Shown here: positions 23,344 to 31,997 of the stretch, piece after piece
How positions within the stretch are numbered: position 1 is the stretch's first letter
How the letters are laid out: the number at the start of each line of letters is the position of its first letter
DNA from: CAZMXP01 sp964570285
Lineage (GTDB): Bacteria; Planctomycetota; PLA2
DNA length: 64,000 nucleotides
Reading direction: 5' to 3'
NCBI GenBank assembly: GCA_964570285.1
Contig: CAZMXP010000021.1
Location: 8,308 to 72,307, forward strand
Notes under the pieces: model-generated
The model's database searches: none
The model's input: the letters and a program-made list of their open reading frames with translations, nothing else
Told to the model about the DNA's origin: nothing
Position numbers and translations under genes: made by a program

Positions 23344-25013
23344 CCGGCCGGCTGGCGCCCGTCGCCGCGCTCGCGCTGCTGCTCGCGGCGTGCGCGAGCA
23401 CCCTTCCCGAGGGCGCCACCGCCGGCGCGCTGCCCGGCGCGATCGCCGCGCCGGAACCCCACGCCGCCCGCGAGGGGGCCAAGGTGCTGCGCGACGGGGG
23501 CAACGCGTTCGACGCGGCCGTGACGATCGGCTTCGTGCTCGCGGTGACGCACCCGGAGGCGGGCAACCTCGGCGGCGGCGGCTTCCTGCTCGCGCACCGG
23601 CCCGGGGAGGAGTTCGTCATCGACGCGCGCGAGGTCGCGCCGCTCGCCGCCACGCGCGACATGTACCTCGACGCCCAGGGCGTGCTGCGGCCCGACGCCT
23701 CCCTCGTCGGGCCGCTCGCCTCCGGCGTGCCCGGCAGCGTCGCGGGCTACCTGCGCCTGCACGAACGGTGCGGCTCCCTGCCGCGCGGGCGCCTGCTCGC
23801 GCCCGCGATCCGCCTCGCCGAGGAGGGGTTCCTCGTCGACCAGGGGCTCGCCGCCTCGCTGGAGCGCAGCCGCCACCTGCTGTCGAGGTTCGAGGCGACG
23901 CGGCGCGTCTTCTTCCGCGACGGCCGGCCCCTCCGCCAGGGCGAGAGGCTCGCGCAGCCCGAACTCGCCACCGTGCTGAGGGCGATCTCCGGCCAGGGCG
24001 CCGACGGCTTCTACCGCGGTCCCGTCGCGCAGGCGATCGTCGAGGGGTGCACCGCCCACGGGGGCAGGATCACGCTCGAGGATCTCGCCACCTACCGGCC
24101 GAGGGAGCGCGAGGTGCTCAAGGGGCGGTTCGCGGGCCACGAGGTGCTCACGATGCCGCCCCCGTCGAGCGGCGGCGTGCTGCTCCTGCAGATCCTCTCG
24201 ATGCTGGAGCAGGGGGGGTACGGCGGCATGCGCCCGGTGCAGCGCCACCACCTCTTCGCCGAGGCCTCCCGCCGCGCCTTCGCCGACCGCGCCACGCACT
24301 TCGGCGATCCGGACTTCGTCGAGGTGCCCGTCGACGCGCTGCTCGACCCGGACTACCTGAAGGCGCGCCTCGAGTCCATCGACCTCACCCGCGCGACGCC
24401 CAGCTCGGCCATCGAGGCGCGGCCGCTGCCCGCCGAGAGCGGCGAGACCTGCCACTTCTCCGTCGTCGACCGGGCAGGCAACGCCCTCTCCTGCACGACG
24501 ACGCTCAACGGCGCGTACGGCTGCGGCCTTGTCGTGCACGGCCTCCTGCTGAACAACGAGATGGACGACTTCGCGGCGAAGCCCGGCGTGCCGAACCAGT
24601 TCGGTCTCGTGCAGGGCGGGAAGAACGCGATCGAGCCGGGCAAGCGGCCGCTCTCGTCGATGGCGCCGACGATCCTCCTGCGCGACGGGCAGCCGGTGCT
24701 CGTGCTCGGCAGCCCCGGCGGTCCGACGATCATCTCGGTCGTCGCGCAGGTCATCGCGAACCGGCTCCTGCTCGGCATGGACCTCGCCGCGGCGGTCCGG
24801 GCCCCCCGGCTGCACAACCAGTGGCTGCCCGACGAACTGATGCACGAAAACCTCCCTCCCGACGAGGCGCGCGCGCTCGAGCGCCTCGGCCACCGGCTGC
24901 GCCGGAAGGCGGGCCCGATGGGCGACGTGCAGGCGGTCGGCCTCGGCGAGGGCGCGGTGAGCGACCTGCGCGGCAGGGGTGCCGCGTTGCCGGACCCGGA
25001 AAAGCGTGAATAA
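23334..25013 (+). CDS. ggt: Gamma-glutamyltransferase, lipoprotein form
   Basis: 559 aa, Ntn hydrolase that transfers or hydrolyses the gamma-glutamyl group of glutathione in the periplasm. The N terminus carries a lipobox (ALLLAACAS, Cys near residue 20), so it is probably anchored to a membrane. Large-subunit signatures: DGGNAFDAAVTIGFVLAVTHPEAGNLGGGGF (in part). The autocleavage Thr is in GETCHFSVVDRAGNALS, equivalent to TTHYSVVD of E. coli Ggt; LLNNEMDDF and PLSSMAPTI, PGGPTII of the glutamate site are intact. Overlaps the LON-domain gene by 10 bases. Probably acts in glutathione or gamma-glutamyl peptide turnover. Confidence 0.93.
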   Translation: MELTGRLAPVAALALLLAACASTLPEGATAGALPGAIAAPEPHAAREGAKVLRDGGNAFDAAVTIGFVLAVTHPEAGNLGGGGFLLAHRPGEEFVIDAREVAPLAATRDMYLDAQGVLRPDASLVGPLASGVPGSVAGYLRLHERCGSLPRGRLLAPAIRLAEEGFLVDQGLAASLERSRHLLSRFEATRRVFFRDGRPLRQGERLAQPELATVLRAISGQGADGFYRGPVAQAIVEGCTAHGGRITLEDLATYRPREREVLKGRFAGHEVLTMPPPSSGGVLLLQILSMLEQGGYGGMRPVQRHHLFAEASRRAFADRATHFGDPDFVEVPVDALLDPDYLKARLESIDLTRATPSSAIEARPLPAESGETCHFSVVDRAGNALSCTTTLNGAYGCGLVVHGLLLNNEMDDFAAKPGVPNQFGLVQGGKNAIEPGKRPLSSMAPTILLRDGQPVLVLGSPGGPTIISVVAQVIANRLLLGMDLAAAVRAPRLHNQWLPDELMHENLPPDEARALERLGHRLRRKAGPMGDVQAVGLGEGAVSDLRGRGAALPDPEKRE

Positions 25014-25014
25014 T
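25009..25014 (+). promoter_or_regulatory. Internal candidate -10 element
   Basis: AATAAT overlapping the end of ggt, 6 bases before the GTG at 25021, with only G residues between. Another leaderless-type start. Confidence 0.4.
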
Positions 25015-25020
25015 CGGGGG

Positions 25021-25929
25021 GTGCCCCCCCTCGAAAACACCTTCTCCTGGAGCTTCAGCCGCCATCGCACCTTCGAGGACTGTCCCCGGAAGTACTGGTT
25101 CCACTACTACGGATCGTGGGGGGGCTGGGGGGCCGACGGCAGCGACGAGGCGCGCGAGCTCTACCTGCTCAAGAACATCACCGGTCTCCACCTGATCGCG
25201 GGCGACACCGTGCACCGCGCGATCGAGCGGGCGCTGCACGACTGGGCGCGCGGCACGAGTCCCGACGCCGAGAAGATCGTCGCGTGGTGCAAGGGCGAGA
25301 TGCAGCGCGGCTTCCGGGAGTCGCAGCAGGAGGCCTGGCGCGAGAACCCGAAGCGCTACACGCGCCTCTTCGAGCACCACTACGGGCCGACGCCCGACCG
25401 CGCGACGCTGGAGCGCATCGCGCAGAAGGTGGGCACGTCGGTGCGCACCTTCGTCGCGTCGCGCGCGTTCGCGGTCATCCGCGAGACCGACCCCGACCAC
25501 TGGCTGCCGATGGAGACGCTCGACAGCTTCGAGTTCGAGGGGACGAAGGTCTACGCGGTGCCCGACTTCGCCTGCCGCCACGACGGCGAGGTGCTGCTCT
25601 TCGACTGGAAGACCGGCAAGGTGGACCGGAAGAACAACGACCAGGTCGTCCTCTACGGCCTCTTCGCCGCGGCGAAGTGGGGAGCCGACCCCGACAAGGT
25701 GCGCGCGGCGCCCGTCTACCTGCTCGACGGCGGCGAGTTCGCGCCGCTGCCCGTCACGGCGGCGGACCGCGCCAGGGTCGCAGGGCTCATCCGCGCGTCG
25801 ATCGGCTCGATGCGGCAGCGCCTCGCCGATCCCGCCGGCAACGACGCGCGCAAGGAGAGGTTCGAGCCGACGCCCGGCAACGTCTGCCGCTCCTGCAACT
25901 TCCGCGGCGTCTGCCCCGAGGCGCGATGA
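25021..25929 (+). CDS. RecB-like PD-(D/E)XK nuclease with Fe-S cysteines
   Basis: 302 aa. Seen: FSWSFSRHRTFEDCPRKYWF at the N terminus, with the first Cys of an iron-sulfur site, the nuclease core VPDFACRHDGEVLLFDWKTGK (Asp then Asp-x-Lys), the QVVLYGLFAA helix motif typical of RecB/AddB/Cas4 nucleases, and a C-terminal VCRSCNFRGVCPEA that supplies the remaining three cysteines. This is the AddB/Cas4-type Fe-S nuclease plan in a stand-alone protein. No helicase or cas genes accompany it, so its pathway is unknown; DNA end processing is the likely activity. GTG start; stop overlaps the cytochrome start by ATGA. Confidence 0.87.
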   Translation: MPPLENTFSWSFSRHRTFEDCPRKYWFHYYGSWGGWGADGSDEARELYLLKNITGLHLIAGDTVHRAIERALHDWARGTSPDAEKIVAWCKGEMQRGFRESQQEAWRENPKRYTRLFEHHYGPTPDRATLERIAQKVGTSVRTFVASRAFAVIRETDPDHWLPMETLDSFEFEGTKVYAVPDFACRHDGEVLLFDWKTGKVDRKNNDQVVLYGLFAAAKWGADPDKVRAAPVYLLDGGEFAPLPVTAADRARVAGLIRASIGSMRQRLADPAGNDARKERFEPTPGNVCRSCNFRGVCPEAR

Positions 25930-28055
25930 GCCGACCGGCCCGCGCGGCAGGCCTGCTCGCCCTCCTGACGCTCGGCGCGCTGCTGTCGGCGCAGGAACTC
26001 GCGCCGGGCACCTACCGAAAGCTCGCTACCGAGAAGACGATCGCCCGCTGGCTCGCGGACCACGCGTCGAAGCGGGCCCTGGTGCCCGCCCCTCCCCCCG
26101 CCGGATTGTTCGGGGGGGACTCCGCCCCCCCCGGCTCCGGATCGCCCGCCGACGACTTCCGCGGGACGTTCCGGTTCGGCCCCTACGACTACGACCTCGT
26201 CCTCGAGCAGCAGGGCGACATGGTCGTCTTCCGCAGCGGCGGCGTCGACCGGCAGGACATCGGCGGCGCCTTCGAGACGGTCGGCATGGGCCATGTGCGC
26301 GACGGTCGCGTCCACGCGCGCTGGTGGTGCCTCGACCTCTCGCGCAACTACGCCAACAACGGCGGCGCGGAGTTCTGGTTCCACGAGGGCGCGCGGGACC
26401 GCCTCTACGTGCGCTACTACCACGACGCCGACGAGAAGATCGAGGAGGGGTACGGCGTGCGCGTGGGCACCCACGAGGGGGAGTTGCAGCACTATCGGAT
26501 CCGCGTTCCGCATCCCGTGAAGGAGTATCCCGGGGGGCTCGTGCTGCGCGGCACGGTCCGGGGGCGCGGCGGCGAGGCCATCGACGGGGCGGTCGTGATG
26601 CTGCGCCACGACGAGCCGACGGCCGTGCGCACCGACGCAGGCGGACGCTTCGAGTTGCCCGTGACGAAGCTGCCGACGGTGCAGATGGTGAGCGCCGCCG
26701 CGCCGGGCTACCGGACCGGCGTGGAGGCGATCCTCAAGCACGAGGTGCGCGAGTTGGACTTCGTGCTCGAGCCGTCCCCGTGGACCGACGACCCGCGCTA
26801 CGAGTTCCTGTCGCCGCGCCCCGACAAGGGCAACGAGGTCTTCCGCTGCGGCAACTGCCACCGCAACAGCTTCACGGAGTGGAGCGCCTCGCGCCACGCG
26901 GTCGCCGCGGCGAACGAGATCACGAAGGCGGTCTACCTGCGCGACTTCCTGCCCGCGCTCGCCTCCGGCAAGGCGCGCGGCGACGAGGGGCTCTGCGCGG
27001 CCTGCCACGCGCCGCAGGCGGCGCTCGACGGCGCCGTCGCCCGGCTCGACGCCGTGCGCGGCGTGGCGCTCGAGGGCAACCACTGCGACCTCTGCCACAA
27101 GGTCCACCACACCGAGCGCATCGACGCCCCCGGCGTGCGCGGTTCGCTCGTGCTCGGACGCCCCGACCCCACCGACCCGAGCGTGCCCGGGCCGATCAAG
27201 CGCGTCTACGGCGCGCTCGCGGACAGCGACTACCTGCTCATGGGGCCGACGTACAACCCCTACTTCGGCACGAGCGCGCTCTGCGCGGGCTGCCACCAGT
27301 ACACGACGCCGGAGGGGCTCCCGGCGCTCGACACCTACGCGGAGTGGAGCGCCTGGGCGGCGGACCGGCCGGACCACGAGAGCTGCCAGCACTGCCACAT
27401 GCCCACCGGCACCTCGAAGGAGGGCAAGGATCCCGCGCGGCGCATCGCGATCAACGCGCTGCGCCGCCCGGCGGGGCAGATCCACGACCACAGCTTCCTC
27501 GGGCGCGAGCTCGCGCCGGGCGCGGTGCGGCTCGGCGTGGAGGCCTCGATGGACGGCGGCGTGCTGCGCGTGCGCACGACGGTCGCGCCGCGCGACGTCG
27601 GCCACCGCCTCCCGACGGGGAGCGCCGACAAGCACCTGCTGCTCGTCGTGCTCGCGGTGGATGACGCGGGCCGGTGCGCGCCGCTGCTCGACGGGCCGCT
27701 CGTGCCGGAGCACGCCGGCCAGGGGTCGCTCGCCAATCCGGGGAAGGGGGGGGAGTTCGGGGGGTTGCCCGGCCGCGAGTTCGCGCAGGTCTTCGCCGAC
27801 CGCGACGGCGCGACGCACGTGCCCTTCTGGCGCGCCGAGCGGCTGGTCGAGGACACCCGCCTTCTCCCCGGCGAAACGGTGGAGGTGAGGCACGCGTTCG
27901 AGGCGAAGGGTGCCGTCGTGCCGCGGCGCGTCCGGGTCGAGCTCTGGCACCGGCTCCGCTTCAAGAGTCACGATGTCGCGGCGGAAGTGACGGGCGCGGG
28001 GGTGAGGCCGCTCGACCTGCTCCTCGCGCAGGAGATCGTGGAGGTGTCGCCATGA
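25926..28055 (+). CDS. Five-heme secreted cytochrome c with carboxypeptidase-regulatory-like domain
   Basis: 709 aa, signal peptide GLLALLTLGALLSAQ. Five CxxCH heme sites: CGNCH, CAACH, CDLCH, CAGCH and CQHCH, near residues 308, 358, 388, 454 and 488, with SASRHA after the first as in the c554 family. Before them (about 205-280) a beta-sandwich resembling the carboxypeptidase regulatory domain (VLRGTVRGRGGEAIDGAVVML). After them a beta-rich domain of about 180 residues (DVGHRLPTGSADKHLLLVV). It should be periplasmic and carry electrons or reduce an unknown substrate. It opens an overlapping run with a binding protein and a two-component system, so redox sensing is possible. Confidence 0.88.
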   Translation: MSRPARAAGLLALLTLGALLSAQELAPGTYRKLATEKTIARWLADHASKRALVPAPPPAGLFGGDSAPPGSGSPADDFRGTFRFGPYDYDLVLEQQGDMVVFRSGGVDRQDIGGAFETVGMGHVRDGRVHARWWCLDLSRNYANNGGAEFWFHEGARDRLYVRYYHDADEKIEEGYGVRVGTHEGELQHYRIRVPHPVKEYPGGLVLRGTVRGRGGEAIDGAVVMLRHDEPTAVRTDAGGRFELPVTKLPTVQMVSAAAPGYRTGVEAILKHEVRELDFVLEPSPWTDDPRYEFLSPRPDKGNEVFRCGNCHRNSFTEWSASRHAVAAANEITKAVYLRDFLPALASGKARGDEGLCAACHAPQAALDGAVARLDAVRGVALEGNHCDLCHKVHHTERIDAPGVRGSLVLGRPDPTDPSVPGPIKRVYGALADSDYLLMGPTYNPYFGTSALCAGCHQYTTPEGLPALDTYAEWSAWAADRPDHESCQHCHMPTGTSKEGKDPARRIAINALRRPAGQIHDHSFLGRELAPGAVRLGVEASMDGGVLRVRTTVAPRDVGHRLPTGSADKHLLLVVLAVDDAGRCAPLLDGPLVPEHAGQGSLANPGKGGEFGGLPGREFAQVFADRDGATHVPFWRAERLVEDTRLLPGETVEVRHAFEAKGAVVPRRVRVELWHRLRFKSHDVAAEVTGAGVRPLDLLLAQEIVEVSP

Positions 28056-28876
28056 GGCATGCGGGCTTGCTACTCCTCGCGGCCGCTCTCGCGCTCGGCC
28101 AGGACGAGGGCGGGCGCGACACCGGCACCGGCCCCCGGCCGGTCGTCTTCGTGCGCGCGCGCCGTACCGCCGAGAGCGGCGAGATCTACAACGCCGCCTG
28201 GCGCGGGCTCGAGGCGCACTTCGGGGTGATGAGCCGCCGCCGGCTCGCCGACTTCGACGGCGACCCCAAGCGCGCGGCGGCCTTCTTTTCCGAGAACGGC
28301 GATGCGGTCCTGATCGTCGCCTTCGGGCCGGAGGTGCTGCGCTTCCTGCCGCCGGGCAAGCCCGTGCTGCGCGTCGGCGAGGAGAAGGAGGCGCACGTGA
28401 TCGCCCGCACCGACCGCGCGCGCCTCGCCCAGGCGATCCGGGCCTTCCGGCCCAAGGCCCGCAGGGTGGCGCTCTTCTCGGATGCGGACGAGGCGCTGCC
28501 CGGCATGGAGGTCGTCCGGTGCGACCGGCCCGAGGCGGCGGTCGGCTGCGACCTCGCGTGGCTGCCCGAGGGGTCGAGCCGGGACGCGCGCGAACTGCGC
28601 AAGGCCCTCGACCCCCTCGCGCTCCCCCTCGTTTCGACCCGCGCCGACGTGGATGCGGGCATCGCGGCGCTCACCGTACGCCCCGATCCCCACGGGCTCG
28701 GGCTCAAGCTCGCCGCCGCGATGCTCCTCTGGGCGCGCGGGGAGGAGGGCGCCTTCGCGCCGAAGACGGTCGGCCGCCACCGGACCGTCATCGACCTGGT
28801 CGCCGCGCGGGCCGCCGGGCACGAGGTGCCCCTCGGCGCGCTGGCGAAGGCCGATGTCGTGCGGAGGGCGCCGTGA
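28052..28876 (+). CDS. Periplasmic binding-protein-like protein (ABC_sub_bind type)
   Basis: 274 aa with a signal peptide (LLLLAAALALGQ). The layout resembles the ABC_sub_bind family: VVFVRARRTAESGEIYNAAWRGLEAHFG, then VLIVAFGPEVLRFLPPGKPVLRVG, RVALFSDADEALPGMEVVRC, PLVSTRADVDAGIAALTVRPDPHGLGLKLAAAMLLWARGE, quoted in part. No permease or ATPase gene is near. Because it overlaps the histidine kinase gene (GTGA), a role as ligand-binding partner of that sensor is more likely than transport. Family assignment is moderate. Confidence 0.7.
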   Translation: MRHAGLLLLAAALALGQDEGGRDTGTGPRPVVFVRARRTAESGEIYNAAWRGLEAHFGVMSRRRLADFDGDPKRAAAFFSENGDAVLIVAFGPEVLRFLPPGKPVLRVGEEKEAHVIARTDRARLAQAIRAFRPKARRVALFSDADEALPGMEVVRCDRPEAAVGCDLAWLPEGSSRDARELRKALDPLALPLVSTRADVDAGIAALTVRPDPHGLGLKLAAAMLLWARGEEGAFAPKTVGRHRTVIDLVAARAAGHEVPLGALAKADVVRRAP

Positions 28877-30303
28877 GCCTGATCGCGCGCATCGCGCTCA
28901 CCGCGGCGGCGCTGCTCGGCGTGGCCGCGGCCCTCGCGCTGCTCCTCTGGAAGCCGCGCAGCGAGCGGTCGTTCGCCGCGCGCACGGACGAGATCCTCAA
29001 GAGCGCCGAGCGCGACTTCGGCACGGTCGCGACGTCGCTCGTCGACGAGGCGATGGAGTTCTCCGCGAGCGCGGCGCTCGCCTCCGACGAGCAGCGGGCG
29101 CTCGCGGTGCTCGACCTTCCGCTCGAGCTCTACACCGACGCGGAGGGGCGCCTCGTGCCCGAGAGGCTGCGCGAGGCGATGCGCGCGGCGGTCGCCGACC
29201 CCGACGCCTCCGGTGCGCGCAAACACGCGGCGGTGCGCGCGGAGATCCTCGAGCATACGCGGACCGACGTCGAGCGCAGGCTCGAGGCGCTGCGGATGGT
29301 GCAGATGCGCGAGGCGGCGCGCCATGGCGAGGAGGCCGCGTGGCGCACGATGGCGGCGTGGGGGGGGCTGCTGCTGCTGCTGCTCGCGGGCTGGGCGGTG
29401 ATCCTCGACCGTGTCGTGTTGCGCCCGCTGCGGGAGGCGACCAGCGCGATGGGCCGCTTCGGCGACGGGGAGAGGGGGCTTCGCCTCGCGCCGAGCGGCG
29501 CCGCGGAACTCGCGACATTCGGGCGCGTCTTCAACGGCACCGCCGCCGCCGTGGAGCGCACGGAGGCGGAGAACGCCGAGCTGCGCGCCGGCCTCGAGGA
29601 GAAGGTGCGCGAGCGGACCTCCGCGCTCGTGCGCGCGGCGCGGGCGTCGACGGCGGGCACGATGGCGGGCGGCATCGCGCACGAGTTCAACAACCTGCTG
29701 AGCGGCATCCTCGGATGCACCGAGGCCGCGCTCGGCGAGAGTCCCTCGCCGGAGGTGCGCGAGGCGCTGGAGATGGTCCGGAAGACCGCGCAGCGCGGCG
29801 TCGGCGTGACCCGGGCGCTGCTGCGGGCGACGAGCGCGACGCCCGAAGTGAAGGCCTGCGAGCCCTCACGCCTGCTCGAGGAGGCGCTGTCGGAGGTGCG
29901 CCCCGGGCCGGGGATCGCCGTCCGGCGCGAGTACGCGCCGGTGCGCCTGATCGCCGACGCGGCGATGCTGCACCAGGTGCTCACGAACCTGATCCGGAAC
30001 GCCGTCGAGGCGATGGGGGGCAAGGGCACGCTGACGCTCGGGGCCGCGCCGGAGGGGGAGGGCGTCCGCCTCCGGGTGGCCGACACCGGCGGCGGCATCG
30101 ACCCCGCCGTGCGCGAGGTGCTCTTCGAGCCCTTCGTGACGACCCGCCGCGGCGGGCGCGAGGGGGCGGGCCTCGGCCTCTTCCTCGCCGACAGCCTCGT
30201 GCGCGCCCATCGCGGCCGCCTCGAGGTCGAAAGCGAGCCCGGCGAGGGGAGCACCTTCACGATCCACTTGCCCGGCACGACGGCCGCCGCCGCGGCGCCA
30301 TGA
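28873..30303 (+). CDS. Membrane sensor histidine kinase
   Basis: 476 aa. Two membrane segments (about residues 5-26 and 160-182) enclose a helical periplasmic region of about 130 residues. Then HAMP (RPLREATSAMGRFGDGERGL), a coiled coil, HisKA with phospho-acceptor His in AGGIAHEFNNLLSGILG (near residue 270) and HATPase_c with LIRNAVEAMGG, ADTGGGIDP and GAGLGLFLADSLV. The HEFNN form is typical of NtrB/PAS-type kinases. Start GTG in a GTGA overlap with the binding-protein gene. The cognate regulator is probably the one at 31343, one gene further on. Confidence 0.92.
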   Translation: MSLIARIALTAAALLGVAAALALLLWKPRSERSFAARTDEILKSAERDFGTVATSLVDEAMEFSASAALASDEQRALAVLDLPLELYTDAEGRLVPERLREAMRAAVADPDASGARKHAAVRAEILEHTRTDVERRLEALRMVQMREAARHGEEAAWRTMAAWGGLLLLLLAGWAVILDRVVLRPLREATSAMGRFGDGERGLRLAPSGAAELATFGRVFNGTAAAVERTEAENAELRAGLEEKVRERTSALVRAARASTAGTMAGGIAHEFNNLLSGILGCTEAALGESPSPEVREALEMVRKTAQRGVGVTRALLRATSATPEVKACEPSRLLEEALSEVRPGPGIAVRREYAPVRLIADAAMLHQVLTNLIRNAVEAMGGKGTLTLGAAPEGEGVRLRVADTGGGIDPAVREVLFEPFVTTRRGGREGAGLGLFLADSLVRAHRGRLEVESEPGEGSTFTIHLPGTTAAAAAP

Positions 30304-30380
30304 GCGCCCACGTGCCCGCGCCGGGTCCACGGGGGCCCCGCACTCCCGGATGTGCTGGGGATTGACGCAACCGGTCCGGC

Positions 30381-31346
30381 GTGACGAGAATCGTTCCGGT
30401 GCGCCTCACCCGACGGCTGCGCGCGCTGTGGAACGAGATCCGCTACGGGCTCGCCTCGACGCGTGTCGACGGCGAGGTCGTCATGCCTCTGCTCGACTAC
30501 GACCACGGGCCAGTCGTCGCGATCTCCCTCGACGGCGAAGCCGAGCTGCCGTTCCTCGTCGACACGGGCGCGGAGTGCAGCTGCCTGCTCGCGACCCACC
30601 CGGCGGCGAGGAACCGGCGTCCGCTCCGCCGCCACCACACGCGCGTGTTCACGGGCGCCAGGGAGAGGCGGAGCGCCGTGGCGGGGTACGTGCCGGTCCG
30701 ATCGCTCCGGCTGGGAGAGGCCGAAGCGAGCCACCTCGATCTGCTCGTCGTCGGCGAGGCGGTCACCTCGGAGTACAGCAAGGCGGGCGCCGTGCCCGGC
30801 ATCCTCGGGCAGGACGTGCTCCGGAACTGGGGGGTACTCTTCGACCCGGAGCGCCGGGAGATTCGAATCCTCCATGCGGGGCGCGGTCTGCCCGCCGACC
30901 TGCGCAGGCACGCGGCACCAGACGATGCATGGCACGAGTACGAGGTCGACTTCGCGTCTCGCATCCCGGCCATCGCCCTCCGCGTGCAGGGGCGGGGCCC
31001 CTACCCCTTCATCGTCGATTCCGGCAACGAGGGCACGTCCGTGAGCGGCGTGATCGCGTCGGAACTCGGGTTGCAGCCCTCGGGGAGTTCCGAGCAGTGG
31101 ACGATCGGCGGCACTACTCTCTCGCCTACGCACGAGTTGCCCGCGCTGGGGTTCGGGGGCGTCGAGATCACCGCCACGGGCGTCGACTTGCACACGCAGG
31201 ACCTGGGTCTGCTGGGCTGGGCGATCCTGCGCCGCTTCGCGATCGTGCTCGACGGGCCGGGCTGTCGCCTCTTCGCGGCCTACCGGGAGGGATCCGACCC
31301 GCAGAGGCCCCCGCCCGGCACGCCATTCGTTGGTGGAGAGGCGTGA
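30381..31346 (+). CDS. Two-lobed retropepsin-like aspartic protease
   Basis: 321 aa. Two aspartic-protease motifs in one chain: FLVDTGAECSCLL near residue 60 and FIVDSGNEGTSVS near 213. Each is followed at the expected distance by a hydrophobic-Gly motif (GILGQDVLRNWGVL and LLGWAILRRFAIVL). Bacterial retropepsin-like proteins usually have one motif and dimerise; here duplication gives an internal pair, as in pepsin. No signal peptide, so cytoplasmic. It sits between the histidine kinase and the response regulator and overlaps the latter (GTGA), suggesting a role in the same pathway. GTG start at 30381. Confidence 0.8.
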   Translation: MTRIVPVRLTRRLRALWNEIRYGLASTRVDGEVVMPLLDYDHGPVVAISLDGEAELPFLVDTGAECSCLLATHPAARNRRPLRRHHTRVFTGARERRSAVAGYVPVRSLRLGEAEASHLDLLVVGEAVTSEYSKAGAVPGILGQDVLRNWGVLFDPERREIRILHAGRGLPADLRRHAAPDDAWHEYEVDFASRIPAIALRVQGRGPYPFIVDSGNEGTSVSGVIASELGLQPSGSSEQWTIGGTTLSPTHELPALGFGGVEITATGVDLHTQDLGLLGWAILRRFAIVLDGPGCRLFAAYREGSDPQRPPPGTPFVGGEA

Positions 31347-31978
31347 GCGACGAGGCCCCGACCCGAATCCTGATCGTCGACGACGAGGAGAGCCTGCGCT
31401 TCTCCCTCTCCCGGGCCCTCACCAAATCCGGCTATGCCGTCGAGACCGCCGCCGACGCGAAGGGGGCGATCGACCGCCTCGCCCACGTGCCCTTCGACGT
31501 CGTGCTGACCGACCTCGTGATGCCCGGAGGCTCCGGCCTCGACGTGCTCGCGGCGGTGCATGAACTCGACCGCGACTGCGTCGTGCTGCTGATGACCGCC
31601 CACGCGTCGGTGCCCAACGCGATCGACGCGCTGCGCAAGGGGGCCTTCGACTACCTGACCAAGCCCTTCGAGACGCCCGATCTGCTCGTCCGGATCGAGC
31701 GCGGGCTCGAGCGGCGCACCCTCGACCGCGAGAACCGGAAGCTGCGCTTCCTCGTCAACAAGAGGATGGTGGAGGGGGCCGGGGAGGAGGCGGAGGGGGG
31801 CATCGGCGGAGCGCGGAAGGAGTGGGAGAAGAAGTACCTCTCCGACCTGCTGCGCGAGACCAGGGGCAATGTCACCAAGGCGGCCGGCCTCGCGAAGATC
31901 AGCCGCCCCAACTTCCACAAGAAGCTCAAGCAGCTTGGGATCAACGCGGCCGACTTCAAGCGCAGGAGTGTATCGTAG
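31343..31978 (+). CDS. Response regulator, receiver plus Fis-type HTH
   Basis: 211 aa. Receiver domain with ILIVDDEESLRFSLSRAL, phospho-acceptor Asp 57 in VVLTDLVMPGG, MTAHAS and the Lys in YLTKPFE. After a linker the C terminus is a Fis-type helix-turn-helix (LLRETRGNVTKAAGLAKISRPNFHKKLKQLGI), as in NtrC, but the AAA+ sigma-54 activation domain is absent. It resembles ActR/PrrA (RegA)-type redox regulators, which have this exact two-domain plan and pair with membrane histidine kinases. With a cytochrome at the head of the run this fits redox control. Start GTG in a GTGA overlap. Confidence 0.9.
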   Translation: MSDEAPTRILIVDDEESLRFSLSRALTKSGYAVETAADAKGAIDRLAHVPFDVVLTDLVMPGGSGLDVLAAVHELDRDCVVLLMTAHASVPNAIDALRKGAFDYLTKPFETPDLLVRIERGLERRTLDRENRKLRFLVNKRMVEGAGEEAEGGIGGARKEWEKKYLSDLLRETRGNVTKAAGLAKISRPNFHKKLKQLGINAADFKRRSVS

Positions 31979-31997
31979 ATGATACGGAGTGGTACGA

